A stretch of DNA of 64,000 nt from Clostridium disporicum (GTDB lineage Bacteria > Bacillota > Clostridia > Clostridiales > Clostridiaceae), in contig NZ_CYZX01000001.1 in the NCBI RefSeq assembly GCF_001405015.1, positions 189,315 through 253,314 of the forward strand, given 5' to 3'. Each line of letters opens with the position of its first letter. Position 1 is the stretch's first letter. Below, in pieces: positions 1 to 8,978 of the stretch. The position numbers and the translations under genes were made by a program. Under the pieces are notes generated by a model. It was given only the letters and a program-made list of their open reading frames with translations, searched no databases and was not told the origin of the DNA.

Positions 1-431
1 CTTTTGCTGAAGTTGATGGAGTTGATGGATTAATTCATATTTCTCAAATTTCATGGAAATTAGTAAGATCTTGTGATGAAGTTTTAAAAATAGGTCAAGT
101 AGTTAATGCTAAAATCATTGGTTTAGATAAAGAAAATAAAAAATTATCACTTAGCATTAAGGAATTAACACCAGAACCATGGACAAATGTGGAAGAAAAA
201 TATCCTGTTGGATCAGCAGTTCTTGGTAAAGTTGTAAGAATAAATGATTTTGGGGCATTTGTAGAATTAGAACCTGGATTAGATGGGTTAGTGCATATAT
301 CTAAAATAAGCCATAACCACATTAATCATCCTTCTGAAGTATTAACTGTAGGTCAAGATGTTAAATGTATAATCTTAGAAGTTAATAAAGATGCTAAAAA
401 AATAGCACTTAGCATAAGAGATACAGAATAA
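1..431 (+). CDS. S1 RNA-binding domain protein, C-terminal part (5' end outside window)
   Basis: The reading frame is open from base 3 and ends at TAA 429-431, giving 142 visible residues. They form two S1 (OB-fold RNA-binding) repeats. Each has the typical core (VDGLIHIS near residue 8, LDGLVHIS near residue 93) and ends in KKLSLSI or KKIALSI. In Clostridium the gene upstream of miaB-mutS is usually a fusion of IspH (the last enzyme of the MEP isoprenoid pathway) with a ribosomal-protein-S1-like tail; that assignment rests on gene order, because only the S1 part is visible. A plain RpsA homologue is the alternative. A hairpin follows the stop codon. Confidence 0.85.
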   Translation, partial: FAEVDGVDGLIHISQISWKLVRSCDEVLKIGQVVNAKIIGLDKENKKLSLSIKELTPEPWTNVEEKYPVGSAVLGKVVRINDFGAFVELEPGLDGLVHISKISHNHINHPSEVLTVGQDVKCIILEVNKDAKKIALSIRDTE

Positions 432-458
432 TTAATAAAACGTAGGTTAAAGTTACTA

Positions 459-490
459 AGGAGATTACATCGTATAGATGTAATCTCTTC
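459..490 (+). terminator. Hairpin terminator after the S1 gene
   Basis: GAGATTACATC (461-471) pairs perfectly with GATGTAATCTC (477-487) around a 5-nt loop. The stem can extend by two base pairs. The T-tract behind it is weak. Confidence 0.7.
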
Positions 491-536
491 TAATATATAT
501 TAAAATTATATAATAATTTATTTTATGAGGTTTTAT

Positions 537-1472
537 ATGGTTTCGTTGGTTAGATTATCGTCTAGTAATTTAGATGAATTTAAGAAACTATACGAAGAAA
601 ATTTTCAAAGAGAGACCTATGATAAAGACTTTTTTGAGTATTATTATAATCAATCCTTTATTCCAAAGATATTTTTAAAGAAATTTGTTAAGCTTTTTAT
701 GTATAATGGAGAATTTATAGGATATATATGGTATGAAATACCTATTGATTCACAAATTAAGGTTTTTTCTTTGTATGTAGAAGACAACTATATTGATATT
801 ATTACTAATGATATTTTAAAAAGATTTAACGAGAAATATTTGGTTTATGAATCTATTGAAAATAGAAATAACAACAAATTGTTAAGTAATTTAGGTTTTA
901 GGAAAGCAAGACCATCTATTATTATGAATTTAAAATTAAATGAATATAATAAAACAAATGAAATAACGAATTTGAAATCTACTTTAAAGTACGATATGAA
1001 ATTATTAAATTTACTTAATATTTATAGCAATGAAAAATATGATGATATTCTCATTTCATTTCAAAAAGTAGATATAAAAAACGATGCTTTATTAAGATGT
1101 GAAATACAAAATAATGTTTTTAAAAATATTGATCGTGTACCTATTGAAGTAGAAGATATTGAAAATGATTTTAAGCAAGATTATTACATTAAAGATTTAG
1201 CAATTTTTATGAAAATAAATAATGTTGTAGTTGCGTATGGTCAAATAATCTATATTAGAAAAATGTATACTGTTGTTAATTTCGGGGTAGTCGATATTTT
1301 TAGGGGGAAGGGACTAGGTAAATTACTTTTAGATAACCTAATTAGTAAGGCTAGAGAAAAGAATATATCAGAACTTGCTTTAGGCGTTGATAAAGATAAT
1401 GTTAATGCAATTTCTCTATATAAATGGATTGGGTTTAATAATAGATATGATATAGCAAGATGGGAAAGATAA
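537..1472 (+). CDS. GNAT family N-acetyltransferase
   Basis: A 311-residue protein. The frame is open from ATG 525, but the Shine-Dalgarno TGAGG (526-530) lies inside that extension and sits 6 nt before ATG 537, so 537 is the likely start (MVSLVRLSS). The C-terminal third is a GNAT fold: residues around 255-300 contain the acetyl-CoA pyrophosphate loop RGKGLGKLLLDNL followed by LGVDKDNVNAISLYKWIGF, the usual end of the family. The N-terminal half has a weaker GNAT-like look (FIGYIWYEI), suggesting a tandem or degenerate double-GNAT protein. The substrate cannot be read from the sequence. The gene stands alone between two terminator-separated units. Confidence 0.85.
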   Translation: MVSLVRLSSSNLDEFKKLYEENFQRETYDKDFFEYYYNQSFIPKIFLKKFVKLFMYNGEFIGYIWYEIPIDSQIKVFSLYVEDNYIDIITNDILKRFNEKYLVYESIENRNNNKLLSNLGFRKARPSIIMNLKLNEYNKTNEITNLKSTLKYDMKLLNLLNIYSNEKYDDILISFQKVDIKNDALLRCEIQNNVFKNIDRVPIEVEDIENDFKQDYYIKDLAIFMKINNVVVAYGQIIYIRKMYTVVNFGVVDIFRGKGLGKLLLDNLISKAREKNISELALGVDKDNVNAISLYKWIGFNNRYDIARWER

Positions 1473-1581
1473 TAGAATACTATAATTTACTTATAATAAA
1501 TTATAATATTCTATTTAAAATGAATAAAAAATTTATTATAATATACAAAGGTTAAGAAATTTGTACAAAGGAGATTTAAAG

Positions 1582-2910
1582 ATGCAAGAGACGAATTTGA
1601 AATATTATATAGAAACTTGGGGCTGTCAAATGAATGAAGAAGATTCAGAAAAGCTTTCAGGAATGTTAAAAAATATTGGGTATTCAAGAACAGAAAATAA
1701 AGAAGAAGCTGGAATAATTTTATTTAATACTTGTTGTGTTAGAGAAAATGCTGAAAATAAAGTATTTGGTAACCTTGGACAACTTAAGGCTTTAAAGAAA
1801 AAAAATCCAGATTTAATTATAGGAATATGTGGTTGTATGATGCAACAAGAGGGTATGGCAGATAAAATACTTAGCACATTCCCTTATGTAAATATTGTTT
1901 TTGGAACTCACAATGCTTATAAATTCCCAGAATACTTAAATAGAGTTAAAACTGAAGGCGTGCAAATAAAAGAGATATTTAATAAGGAAGAAGAAATAGT
2001 TGAAGGACTACCTATAGATAGAAAAAGTGATGTAAAAGCTTTTGTAACTATAATGTATGGATGTAATAACTTCTGTACTTATTGCATTGTTCCTTATGTT
2101 AGAGGAAGAGAGAGATCAAGAAAGTCTGAAGATATACTAAATGAGGTAAAAGAATTAGTTAAAGCTGGATATAAAGAAATAACACTTTTAGGTCAAAATG
2201 TTAACTCATATGGTAAAGGCTTAGATGAGGATATTAACTTTGCTAAACTTCTAAGAATGATAAACGAAGTTGAAGGACTAGAAAGAGTTAGATTTATGAC
2301 ATCACATCCAAAAGATTTAACTGATGATGTTATTTTAGCTATTAAGGAATGTGATAAATTATGTGAGCAAATACATTTACCAGTACAAAGTGGTTCAAAT
2401 AATATTTTAAAGAAGATGAATCGTCATTATACTAGAGAGTATTATATGGAACTAGTAAATAAGATAAAGAAAGAAATACCAGGTGTATCTTTAACTACTG
2501 ATATAATTGTTGGTTTCCCAGGTGAAACAGAAGAAGATTTCCTTGAAACATTAGAATTAGTTAAAGAGGTTGGATATTCTGCAGCATTTACATTTATTTA
2601 TTCAAGAAGAAATAATACTCCAGCTGATATGATGTTAAATCAAGTAGATGATGCAGATAAACATCATAGATTTGATAGATTAGTTAAAGCTGTAAATGAT
2701 AATGTTATAAAGCTAAACAAAGAATTTGAAAATCAAGTTGTTGAAGTTTTAGTTGAAGGTATGAGCAAAAACGATGAAACAAAGTTCTCAGGTAGAACAA
2801 GAAATGGTAGATTAGTTAACTTTGAAGGAGAAAATGTAAAGATAGGTGATTTAGTTAATGTTGAAATTACTAGAGCCCAACCATTCTCATTACTAGGTAA
2901 AATGAAATAA
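1582..2910 (+). CDS. miaB: MiaB, tRNA-2-methylthio-N6-dimethylallyladenosine37 synthase
   Basis: A 442-residue radical-SAM methylthiotransferase that converts i6A37 to ms2i6A37 in tRNAs reading UNN codons. The N-terminal UPF0004 domain carries C15 (ETWGCQMN), C51 (NTCCVRE) and C85 (GICGC), the ligands of the auxiliary 4Fe-4S cluster. The radical-SAM motif CNNFCTYC is at 161-168, followed by RGRERSR. The last 65 residues form the TRAM RNA-binding domain. ATG 1582 was chosen because AAAGGAG (1567-1573) lies 8 nt upstream; a TTG at 1561 precedes that site. MiaA, which makes its substrate base i6A, is encoded 6 kb downstream, after mutS and mutL. Confidence 0.97.
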   Translation: MQETNLKYYIETWGCQMNEEDSEKLSGMLKNIGYSRTENKEEAGIILFNTCCVRENAENKVFGNLGQLKALKKKNPDLIIGICGCMMQQEGMADKILSTFPYVNIVFGTHNAYKFPEYLNRVKTEGVQIKEIFNKEEEIVEGLPIDRKSDVKAFVTIMYGCNNFCTYCIVPYVRGRERSRKSEDILNEVKELVKAGYKEITLLGQNVNSYGKGLDEDINFAKLLRMINEVEGLERVRFMTSHPKDLTDDVILAIKECDKLCEQIHLPVQSGSNNILKKMNRHYTREYYMELVNKIKKEIPGVSLTTDIIVGFPGETEEDFLETLELVKEVGYSAAFTFIYSRRNNTPADMMLNQVDDADKHHRFDRLVKAVNDNVIKLNKEFENQVVEVLVEGMSKNDETKFSGRTRNGRLVNFEGENVKIGDLVNVEITRAQPFSLLGKMK

Positions 2911-2921
2911 ACTATTAAAAG

Positions 2922-2949
2922 AGGGCAGCTCAATAGACTGTCCTTTTTT
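2922..2949 (+). terminator. Rho-independent terminator after miaB
   Basis: AGGGCAG (2922-2928) pairs with CTGTCCT (2938-2944, one G-T pair), followed directly by a run of six T. Confidence 0.85.
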
Positions 2950-3024
2950 ATTATGTTATATACTCTAGCAATAAAAATATGATAATATATTACTATAAAA
3001 TTTAAAATAACGGAGGATAAGAAA

Positions 3025-5703
3025 ATGGCGTTAACTCCTATGATGAGACAATATATGGAAGTTAAAGAGAGATATACTGATTGTATATTATTTTTTAGAT
3101 TAGGAGACTTCTATGAAATGTTTTTTGAAGATGCTAAAACAGCATCAAGAGAACTCGAACTAGTACTTACAGGAAGAGACTGTGGGTTAGAAGAGAGAGC
3201 ACCTATGTGTGGAATTCCATTTCATGCATCAGCCGCATATATATCAAGATTAGTATCGAAAGGATATAAAGTAGCTATATGTGAACAGGTAGAAGATCCA
3301 TCAGTAGCAAAAGGTATTGTTAAAAGAGATGTAGTTAAGGTAGTTACCCCTGGGACTTTTATAGATGGAAATGGTGATAATGATTATAAAAATCTTTATA
3401 TGATGTCTATATATGAAAGTAATGGTTTGTATGGAATAGCAATATCAGATATTTCTACAGGTGAATTCAAAACAACGTATTTTTCAGATACAATAGATAA
3501 TCTATTAGGAGAAATTTCTAGATTCTCACCTAAAGAAATAATTGTAGATAACACTTTAAATGAAAATATTATAATTAGAATTCATGAGACTTTACCAGTG
3601 TTAATAACTAAAAAAGATTACTCTAAATTTTATTGTACCGATGAAGAATTAAAGAAACAATTTATAAATATAGATGTAGACTCAATTAATATTAACAGTA
3701 AAATAGCAGTATCTGTATTACTTAAATATATATTTGATACTCAAAAGATAAGTTTATCTAATATAGATATACTAGAACAGTATAATATAATTGACTTTAT
3801 GACTATTGATAGTAATTCTAGACGTAATTTAGAATTAACAGAAAGTCTTAAAGAAAAATCTAAAAAAGGAAGTCTTATCTGGGTATTAGATAAAACTTCT
3901 ACTTCAATGGGTGGAAGAACATTAAGAAGCTTTATAGAACAGCCTTTAATAAATAAATCTCAGATTGAAAATAGAAGTGCTGCTGTAGAAGAATTATATA
4001 ATAATATGTTCTTTAATGAAGAATTAAGAGATAGTCTAAAAGAAATATATGATATAGAAAGAATAACAGGTAAAATTTCTAATAAAAATGTAAATGCAAA
4101 AGATTTAGTTTCTCTAAAAAGATCTTTAGATAAATTACCAGGAATCAAAGAAAAGCTTAATAGTTGCAAATCAAACTTATTAGTAAAATGGAATGATAAC
4201 TTAGATACTTTAGATGATATAAGAGAGTTACTTGCTGAATCATTGTTAGAAGATCCTTCTATTGGATTAAAAGAAGGAAATATAATTAAAAGTGGATATT
4301 CAGTAGAAGTTGATGAATTAAGAGATATTAAGTTAAACGGTAAGCAATGGATAGCATCTTTAGAGCAATCAGAAAGAGAACATACAGGAATTAAATCATT
4401 AAAAGTAGGATATAATAAAGTTTTTGGATATTATATAGAAATATCAAAGGCAAATTATGCATCTATCCCAGAAGGTAGATATATAAGAAAGCAAACTCTT
4501 TCTAACGCTGAAAGATACATAACAGAAGAGTTAAAAGTTATGGAAGAAAAAATATTAGGTGCAGAAGATAAATTAATAGCCCTTGAATATGAGTTATTTG
4601 TAAATATAAGAGACAGAGTTGAAAAAGAAATTCAAAGATTAAAAGATACAGCAAAAATAATAGGATCACTTGATGTTATTTCAACTTTAGCCTTAGTAGC
4701 TTATGAAAATAATTATGTTAGGCCAAATATAAATGAAAATGGTATTATCGATATTAAAGATGGTAGACATCCTGTAGTAGAGAAGGTAATTGGTAAAGGT
4801 GAATTTGTTTCTAATGATACTTTGCTTAATAAGAAAGACAATATGTTATTGCTTATAACTGGTCCAAATATGGCCGGTAAATCTACATATATGAGACAGG
4901 TAGCATTAATAACTTTAATGGCTCAGATTGGATCTTTTGTGCCTGCTTCAAGTGCTAATATATCAGTGTGCGATAAGATCTTTACAAGAATAGGTGCTTC
5001 AGACGATTTAGCTGGAGGTAAATCTACATTTATGGTTGAAATGTGGGAAGTTTCCAATATATTAAAGAATGCTACAAATAATAGCCTTGTTCTTCTTGAT
5101 GAAGTAGGAAGAGGAACTTCTACATATGATGGACTAAGTATAGCTTGGTCTGTAATAGAATATATATCAAATCAAGTTAAATTAAAATGTAACACTTTAT
5201 TTGCTACTCACTATCATGAATTAACAAATTTAGAAGGGGAAATACCTGGTGTAAGAAATTATTCTGTTGCAGTTAAAGAAATTAATGATGAAGTTATATT
5301 TTTAAGGAAAATTGTTGAAGGTGGAGCAGATCAGTCTTATGGTATAGAGGTTGCAAAAATAGCTGGATTACCTGAAGAGGTAATTAATAGAGCAAAAGAT
5401 ATTTTAAATACTTTAGAAGGTAAAGAAAAATTTGAGATTAACAATACCTCTTCTAAAAATGCTGAAGTTGCCCTAGACTCTGTAGTAGACGATAGTACTA
5501 TAAAAGAAAACTCTAAAAATTTAGAAGAATATAAAATAGAAGCAGAAAAAAATAAAATAGAAAATGTTCAAATAGATTTCACGATGTTGGAAAAAGAAGC
5601 TTTATTAAATAGTATAAAGGATTTAGATGTTATGGTAATGACTCCACTTGATGCAATGAATACTCTATTTAAAATTGTTCAGGATGCTAAAAAAATAATG
5701 TAA
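3025..5703 (+). CDS. mutS: DNA mismatch repair protein MutS
   Basis: An 892-residue ATPase that recognises mismatches and recruits MutL. The N-terminal mismatch-binding domain carries the Phe-X-Glu wedge in GDFYEMF (about residues 28-34). The central clamp/lever domain follows. The C-terminal ABC-type ATPase has Walker A GPNMAGKST at about 613 and Walker B LLDEVGRGTST at about 690, then the ATHYHEL histidine loop. The helix-turn-helix dimerisation region is intact, and an extra acidic linker lies near 810-850 before the C-terminal helices. The start ATG follows CGGAGGA. mutL begins 11 bp after the stop, so the two are almost certainly cotranscribed. Confidence 0.98.
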   Translation: MALTPMMRQYMEVKERYTDCILFFRLGDFYEMFFEDAKTASRELELVLTGRDCGLEERAPMCGIPFHASAAYISRLVSKGYKVAICEQVEDPSVAKGIVKRDVVKVVTPGTFIDGNGDNDYKNLYMMSIYESNGLYGIAISDISTGEFKTTYFSDTIDNLLGEISRFSPKEIIVDNTLNENIIIRIHETLPVLITKKDYSKFYCTDEELKKQFINIDVDSININSKIAVSVLLKYIFDTQKISLSNIDILEQYNIIDFMTIDSNSRRNLELTESLKEKSKKGSLIWVLDKTSTSMGGRTLRSFIEQPLINKSQIENRSAAVEELYNNMFFNEELRDSLKEIYDIERITGKISNKNVNAKDLVSLKRSLDKLPGIKEKLNSCKSNLLVKWNDNLDTLDDIRELLAESLLEDPSIGLKEGNIIKSGYSVEVDELRDIKLNGKQWIASLEQSEREHTGIKSLKVGYNKVFGYYIEISKANYASIPEGRYIRKQTLSNAERYITEELKVMEEKILGAEDKLIALEYELFVNIRDRVEKEIQRLKDTAKIIGSLDVISTLALVAYENNYVRPNINENGIIDIKDGRHPVVEKVIGKGEFVSNDTLLNKKDNMLLLITGPNMAGKSTYMRQVALITLMAQIGSFVPASSANISVCDKIFTRIGASDDLAGGKSTFMVEMWEVSNILKNATNNSLVLLDEVGRGTSTYDGLSIAWSVIEYISNQVKLKCNTLFATHYHELTNLEGEIPGVRNYSVAVKEINDEVIFLRKIVEGGADQSYGIEVAKIAGLPEEVINRAKDILNTLEGKEKFEINNTSSKNAEVALDSVVDDSTIKENSKNLEEYKIEAEKNKIENVQIDFTMLEKEALLNSIKDLDVMVMTPLDAMNTLFKIVQDAKKIM

Positions 5704-5714
5704 GGTGAGAGTAT

Positions 5715-7664
5715 ATGAAAAGAATAAATATATTAGACCAACATACTGCTAATAAAATTGCTGCTGGTGAAGTTGTTGAGAGGCCATCATCAGTAGTAAA
5801 AGAGTTAGTTGAAAACTCAATAGATGCGAATTCTAAAAATATCACTATAGAAATAAATGAAGGCGGATTATCATTAATTAAAATAATAGATGATGGATCT
5901 GGAATAAATAGAGATGATATTGAAATAGCTTTTTTACCTCATGCTACTTCTAAAATCTCTAAGGTAGAAGATATCTACAATATAAGCACTTTAGGGTTTA
6001 GAGGTGAAGCATTAGCTTCAATAGCATCAATTTCTAAGATATCTTTAAAAAGCAAAACAAACGATGCTGATAATGGTAGTGAAATTATATTAGAAGCTGG
6101 GAAAAAGGTATCTTTACAAGAAGTAGGAATGAATAATGGTACAATAATGGAAGTAAAAGACTTATTTTTTAATGTTCCTGCAAGAAAAAAGTTCTTAAAG
6201 TCAATTTCACGGGAGAGTAGCTTAATAAATGATATAGTAACAAGAATAGCACTTTCTAATCCAGAGATATCTATAAAGTTATTTAATAATGATAAGAAAG
6301 TAATTAATACTTACGGTACAGGTAATTTAAAAGATGTAATAAGAACTATATATGGGAAAAATGTATACGACAATATATTGTATTTTGAAGGATCTAGAGG
6401 AGATATTTCAGTACATGGTTATATAGGAAAAGAGGAAATTGCAAAAGGTAGCAGAAATCATCAAAGTATATTTGTTAATAATAGATATATAAAAAATAAA
6501 ACAATTATTGCAGCGGTGGAAAATGCCTTTAAATCTTTCTCAGTAATAAATAAGTTTCCGTTTGTAGTTATATTTATTGATCTACCTCCTGAACTAGTAG
6601 ATGTTAATATTCATCCAACAAAAGCTGAAATCAAATTTAATGATGAAAGAGCTGTATTTAAAGTTATTTTTGATACAATACATTTAGTACTAAGGGAAGA
6701 TGCATTAAACAAATTCAATTCAGTTAAAAATGAAAATAATAAATTTGTTGTAGAAGAAAATGTAGAAAGAATAGAGTTTAATATTTCATCTGAAGACGAA
6801 TATCCTACAAAAAAAATAGAACCAGAAATAACTAAAGATGAAGTAAAAAAAGAAATTGATATAAAACATATGTATAACTCAGTAGATATTTCAGATATAG
6901 AAAGAGAAGAGAAGTTATACAATAAATTAAAGAGTATAAATATAAACAATTTTAACAAATCAAATGAAGAGGATTCATATGAAATAAATAATAATATGAA
7001 TAGCACTGAAGTTGTTACTGTAAATGAAGATAATATTTGCCAATCTTATAATATAAAAGATGATGTATATACTAAAGAAGCTAAATTTCCAAAACTAAGA
7101 GTTATAGGACAATTTAGTAAAATGTATATATTAGCAGAATATGGAACAGATTTATATATAGTGGATCAACACGCTGCTCATGAAAAAATTCTATTTGAAA
7201 AATATTTTAAGGATATTGAAGAAGGTACTATCATAGTTCAACAGTTATTAGTTCCTATAATTTTAGATTTATCCTTAGAAGATTATGCTTATTTTGAAGA
7301 AAATAATAAAGTTTTTAGTGAAGCTGGATTCGTTATAGATCATTTTGGTGGTGAAACTATATCAATAAAAGAAGTACCTTATTTTCTAGGTAAGTTGGAT
7401 GCTAAAAAGCTTTTTATGGAGATATTAGATAATCTAAAAGCATTAGGATCTGGAAAAACATCTGAGGTTAAGTTAAATAAGATAGCATCTATGGCATGCA
7501 GATCGGCTGTTAAAGCTAATGATTATTTGAACCATGATGAAATGGATAAATTAATTGAAGATTTAAGATATATAAATGATCCATTTCACTGTCCTCATGG
7601 AAGACCTATTATAATAAAATTTACTGAATATGAATTAAATAAGAAGTTTAGAAGAATAATATAG
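5715..7664 (+). CDS. mutL: DNA mismatch repair protein MutL, endonuclease type
   Basis: A 649-residue GHKL ATPase coupling MutS to strand incision. The N-terminal ATPase motifs are clear: ENSIDA (about 33-38), DDGSGI, and GFRGEALASI. After a charged linker of low complexity (about 340-450) comes the C-terminal dimerisation domain. DQHAAHEKILFE at about 484 matches the DQHA-X2-E-X4-E endonuclease motif, and ACRSAVKAND and CPHGRP are the accompanying metal-site motifs. This MutL should therefore nick DNA itself, as expected for a bacterium lacking MutH and Dam. It lies between mutS and miaA with gaps of 11 and 16 bp. Confidence 0.98.
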   Translation: MKRINILDQHTANKIAAGEVVERPSSVVKELVENSIDANSKNITIEINEGGLSLIKIIDDGSGINRDDIEIAFLPHATSKISKVEDIYNISTLGFRGEALASIASISKISLKSKTNDADNGSEIILEAGKKVSLQEVGMNNGTIMEVKDLFFNVPARKKFLKSISRESSLINDIVTRIALSNPEISIKLFNNDKKVINTYGTGNLKDVIRTIYGKNVYDNILYFEGSRGDISVHGYIGKEEIAKGSRNHQSIFVNNRYIKNKTIIAAVENAFKSFSVINKFPFVVIFIDLPPELVDVNIHPTKAEIKFNDERAVFKVIFDTIHLVLREDALNKFNSVKNENNKFVVEENVERIEFNISSEDEYPTKKIEPEITKDEVKKEIDIKHMYNSVDISDIEREEKLYNKLKSININNFNKSNEEDSYEINNNMNSTEVVTVNEDNICQSYNIKDDVYTKEAKFPKLRVIGQFSKMYILAEYGTDLYIVDQHAAHEKILFEKYFKDIEEGTIIVQQLLVPIILDLSLEDYAYFEENNKVFSEAGFVIDHFGGETISIKEVPYFLGKLDAKKLFMEILDNLKALGSGKTSEVKLNKIASMACRSAVKANDYLNHDEMDKLIEDLRYINDPFHCPHGRPIIIKFTEYELNKKFRRII

Positions 7665-7680
7665 AAGAGGAATAAAGTAG

Positions 7681-8610
7681 ATGAAACAAAAATTACTTAT
7701 AATCGCAGGGCCTACTGGTGTCGGTAAAACTGAATTATCTATTAAGCTAGCTAAGTTATTAGATGGAGAAGTTATATCAGCAGATTCTATGCAAATATAT
7801 AAACATATGGATATAGGTTCTGCAAAAGTAACAAATGAAGAAATGAACGGGGTTAAACATCATATGATTGATGTTGTAATGCCAGATAAAAGCTTTACTG
7901 TAGTAGATTATAAAAACATGGCTGAAAAGGAAATTAATGATGTAATAAGAAGAAATAAACTTCCAATAATTGTTGGTGGAACGGGGCTTTACATAAATTC
8001 TTTGACATGTAATATGAATTTTAGTGAAGCTGAAAGTGATATTGAATATAGGAAATACTTAGAAGATCTGGCTAAAGAAAAAGGAAATGAATATGTTCAT
8101 AATCTTTTAAAAGAAATTGATCCTATAAGTTATGAAAAAATTCATGCAAATAATTTAAAAAGGGTTATAAGGGCATTAGAGGTATATAAAATTTCTGGGA
8201 AGCCATTTAGTTCATTTAATGATTTAGATACATTTTATAAATCAAAGTATGATATATATTACTATGTTCTTACTATGAATAGAGATAAACTTTATAATCG
8301 AATTAATCTAAGAGTAGATAAGATGATGGATGATGGATTGCTTCAAGAGTGTATAAACCTTAAAGAGTTAGGATATAACACTTCTATGCAGTCTATGCAA
8401 GGTATAGGCTATAAAGAAGTATTTTATTACCTTGATAAAAAAATAAGCTTAGAAGAGGCTATAGACATGATTAAACAAGGATCTAGAAATTATGCTAAAA
8501 GACAATTAACATGGTTTAAGAAAGATCCAAGAGTAAAGTTTATCGATAAAGATATATATTCTGAAGATGATATAATTAACTTAATAGTTAAAGACCTTAA
8601 AAATAATTAG
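7681..8610 (+). CDS. miaA: MiaA, tRNA dimethylallyltransferase
   Basis: A 309-residue enzyme that transfers the dimethylallyl group of DMAPP to N6 of A37 in tRNAs reading UNN codons, giving the i6A substrate of MiaB. Residues 10-17 (GPTGVGKT) form the P-loop. DSMQIYKHMDIGSAK is the family signature binding the tRNA/DMAPP site, and GGTGLYINSL and GIGYKEV are conserved. Length is normal for the family. The gene starts 16 bp after mutL and is followed 22 bp later by hfq, the conserved mutL-miaA-hfq order. Confidence 0.98.
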   Translation: MKQKLLIIAGPTGVGKTELSIKLAKLLDGEVISADSMQIYKHMDIGSAKVTNEEMNGVKHHMIDVVMPDKSFTVVDYKNMAEKEINDVIRRNKLPIIVGGTGLYINSLTCNMNFSEAESDIEYRKYLEDLAKEKGNEYVHNLLKEIDPISYEKIHANNLKRVIRALEVYKISGKPFSSFNDLDTFYKSKYDIYYYVLTMNRDKLYNRINLRVDKMMDDGLLQECINLKELGYNTSMQSMQGIGYKEVFYYLDKKISLEEAIDMIKQGSRNYAKRQLTWFKKDPRVKFIDKDIYSEDDIINLIVKDLKNN

Positions 8611-8632
8611 TATTATTAAAGGAGATGTTTTT

Positions 8633-8869
8633 TTGAATAAACAAACAAATAACTTACAAGACATATTTTTAAATAATGCCAGAAAGAATAGAATTCCAGT
8701 TTCTATATATTTAACAAATGGATTTTTAATTAAAGGTTATGTAAAAGGATTTGATAATTTCACAGTGATTTTAGATTCAGATGGTAAACAAATGTTAGTT
8801 TATAAACATGCTGTAACAACTATTACTCCTGCAACTCCAATTTTATTTAATAATATTGATAATAATTAA
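8633..8869 (+). CDS. hfq: RNA chaperone Hfq
   Basis: A 78-residue Sm-like protein expected to form a hexameric ring that binds A/U-rich RNA and mediates sRNA-mRNA pairing. NNLQDIFLNNARK, IPVSIYLTNGFLIKG (Sm1) and VYKHAVTTI (Sm2, YKHA signature) are all present. The start is TTG at 8633, placed 8 nt after AAAGGAG (8618-8624); no ATG or GTG fits. It lies 22 bp behind miaA and ends in a strong hairpin, so it is the last gene of the mutS operon. Confidence 0.97.
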   Translation: MNKQTNNLQDIFLNNARKNRIPVSIYLTNGFLIKGYVKGFDNFTVILDSDGKQMLVYKHAVTTITPATPILFNNIDNN

Positions 8870-8902
8870 GATGAAGGTTTATCCTTCATCTTAATTATTT
8901 AT
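8861..8902 (+). terminator. Strong hairpin terminator after hfq
   Basis: A 17-bp stem, left arm 8861-8877 containing TTAAGATGAAGG and right arm 8883-8899, with a 5-nt loop. It overlaps the hfq stop codon and closes the mutS-mutL-miaA-hfq unit. Confidence 0.85.
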
Positions 8903-8978
8903 AAAATACTTTCTATTTCTAAAAAAATTATATATAATAACTTTAGTAATTATATGTTAACTAAAAAGGAGTAAAGCT

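Noticed and set aside
6611..7006. A 131-residue minus-strand frame inside mutL
   Set aside because: It is the complement of the low-complexity linker of mutL; composition is typical of a shadow frame.
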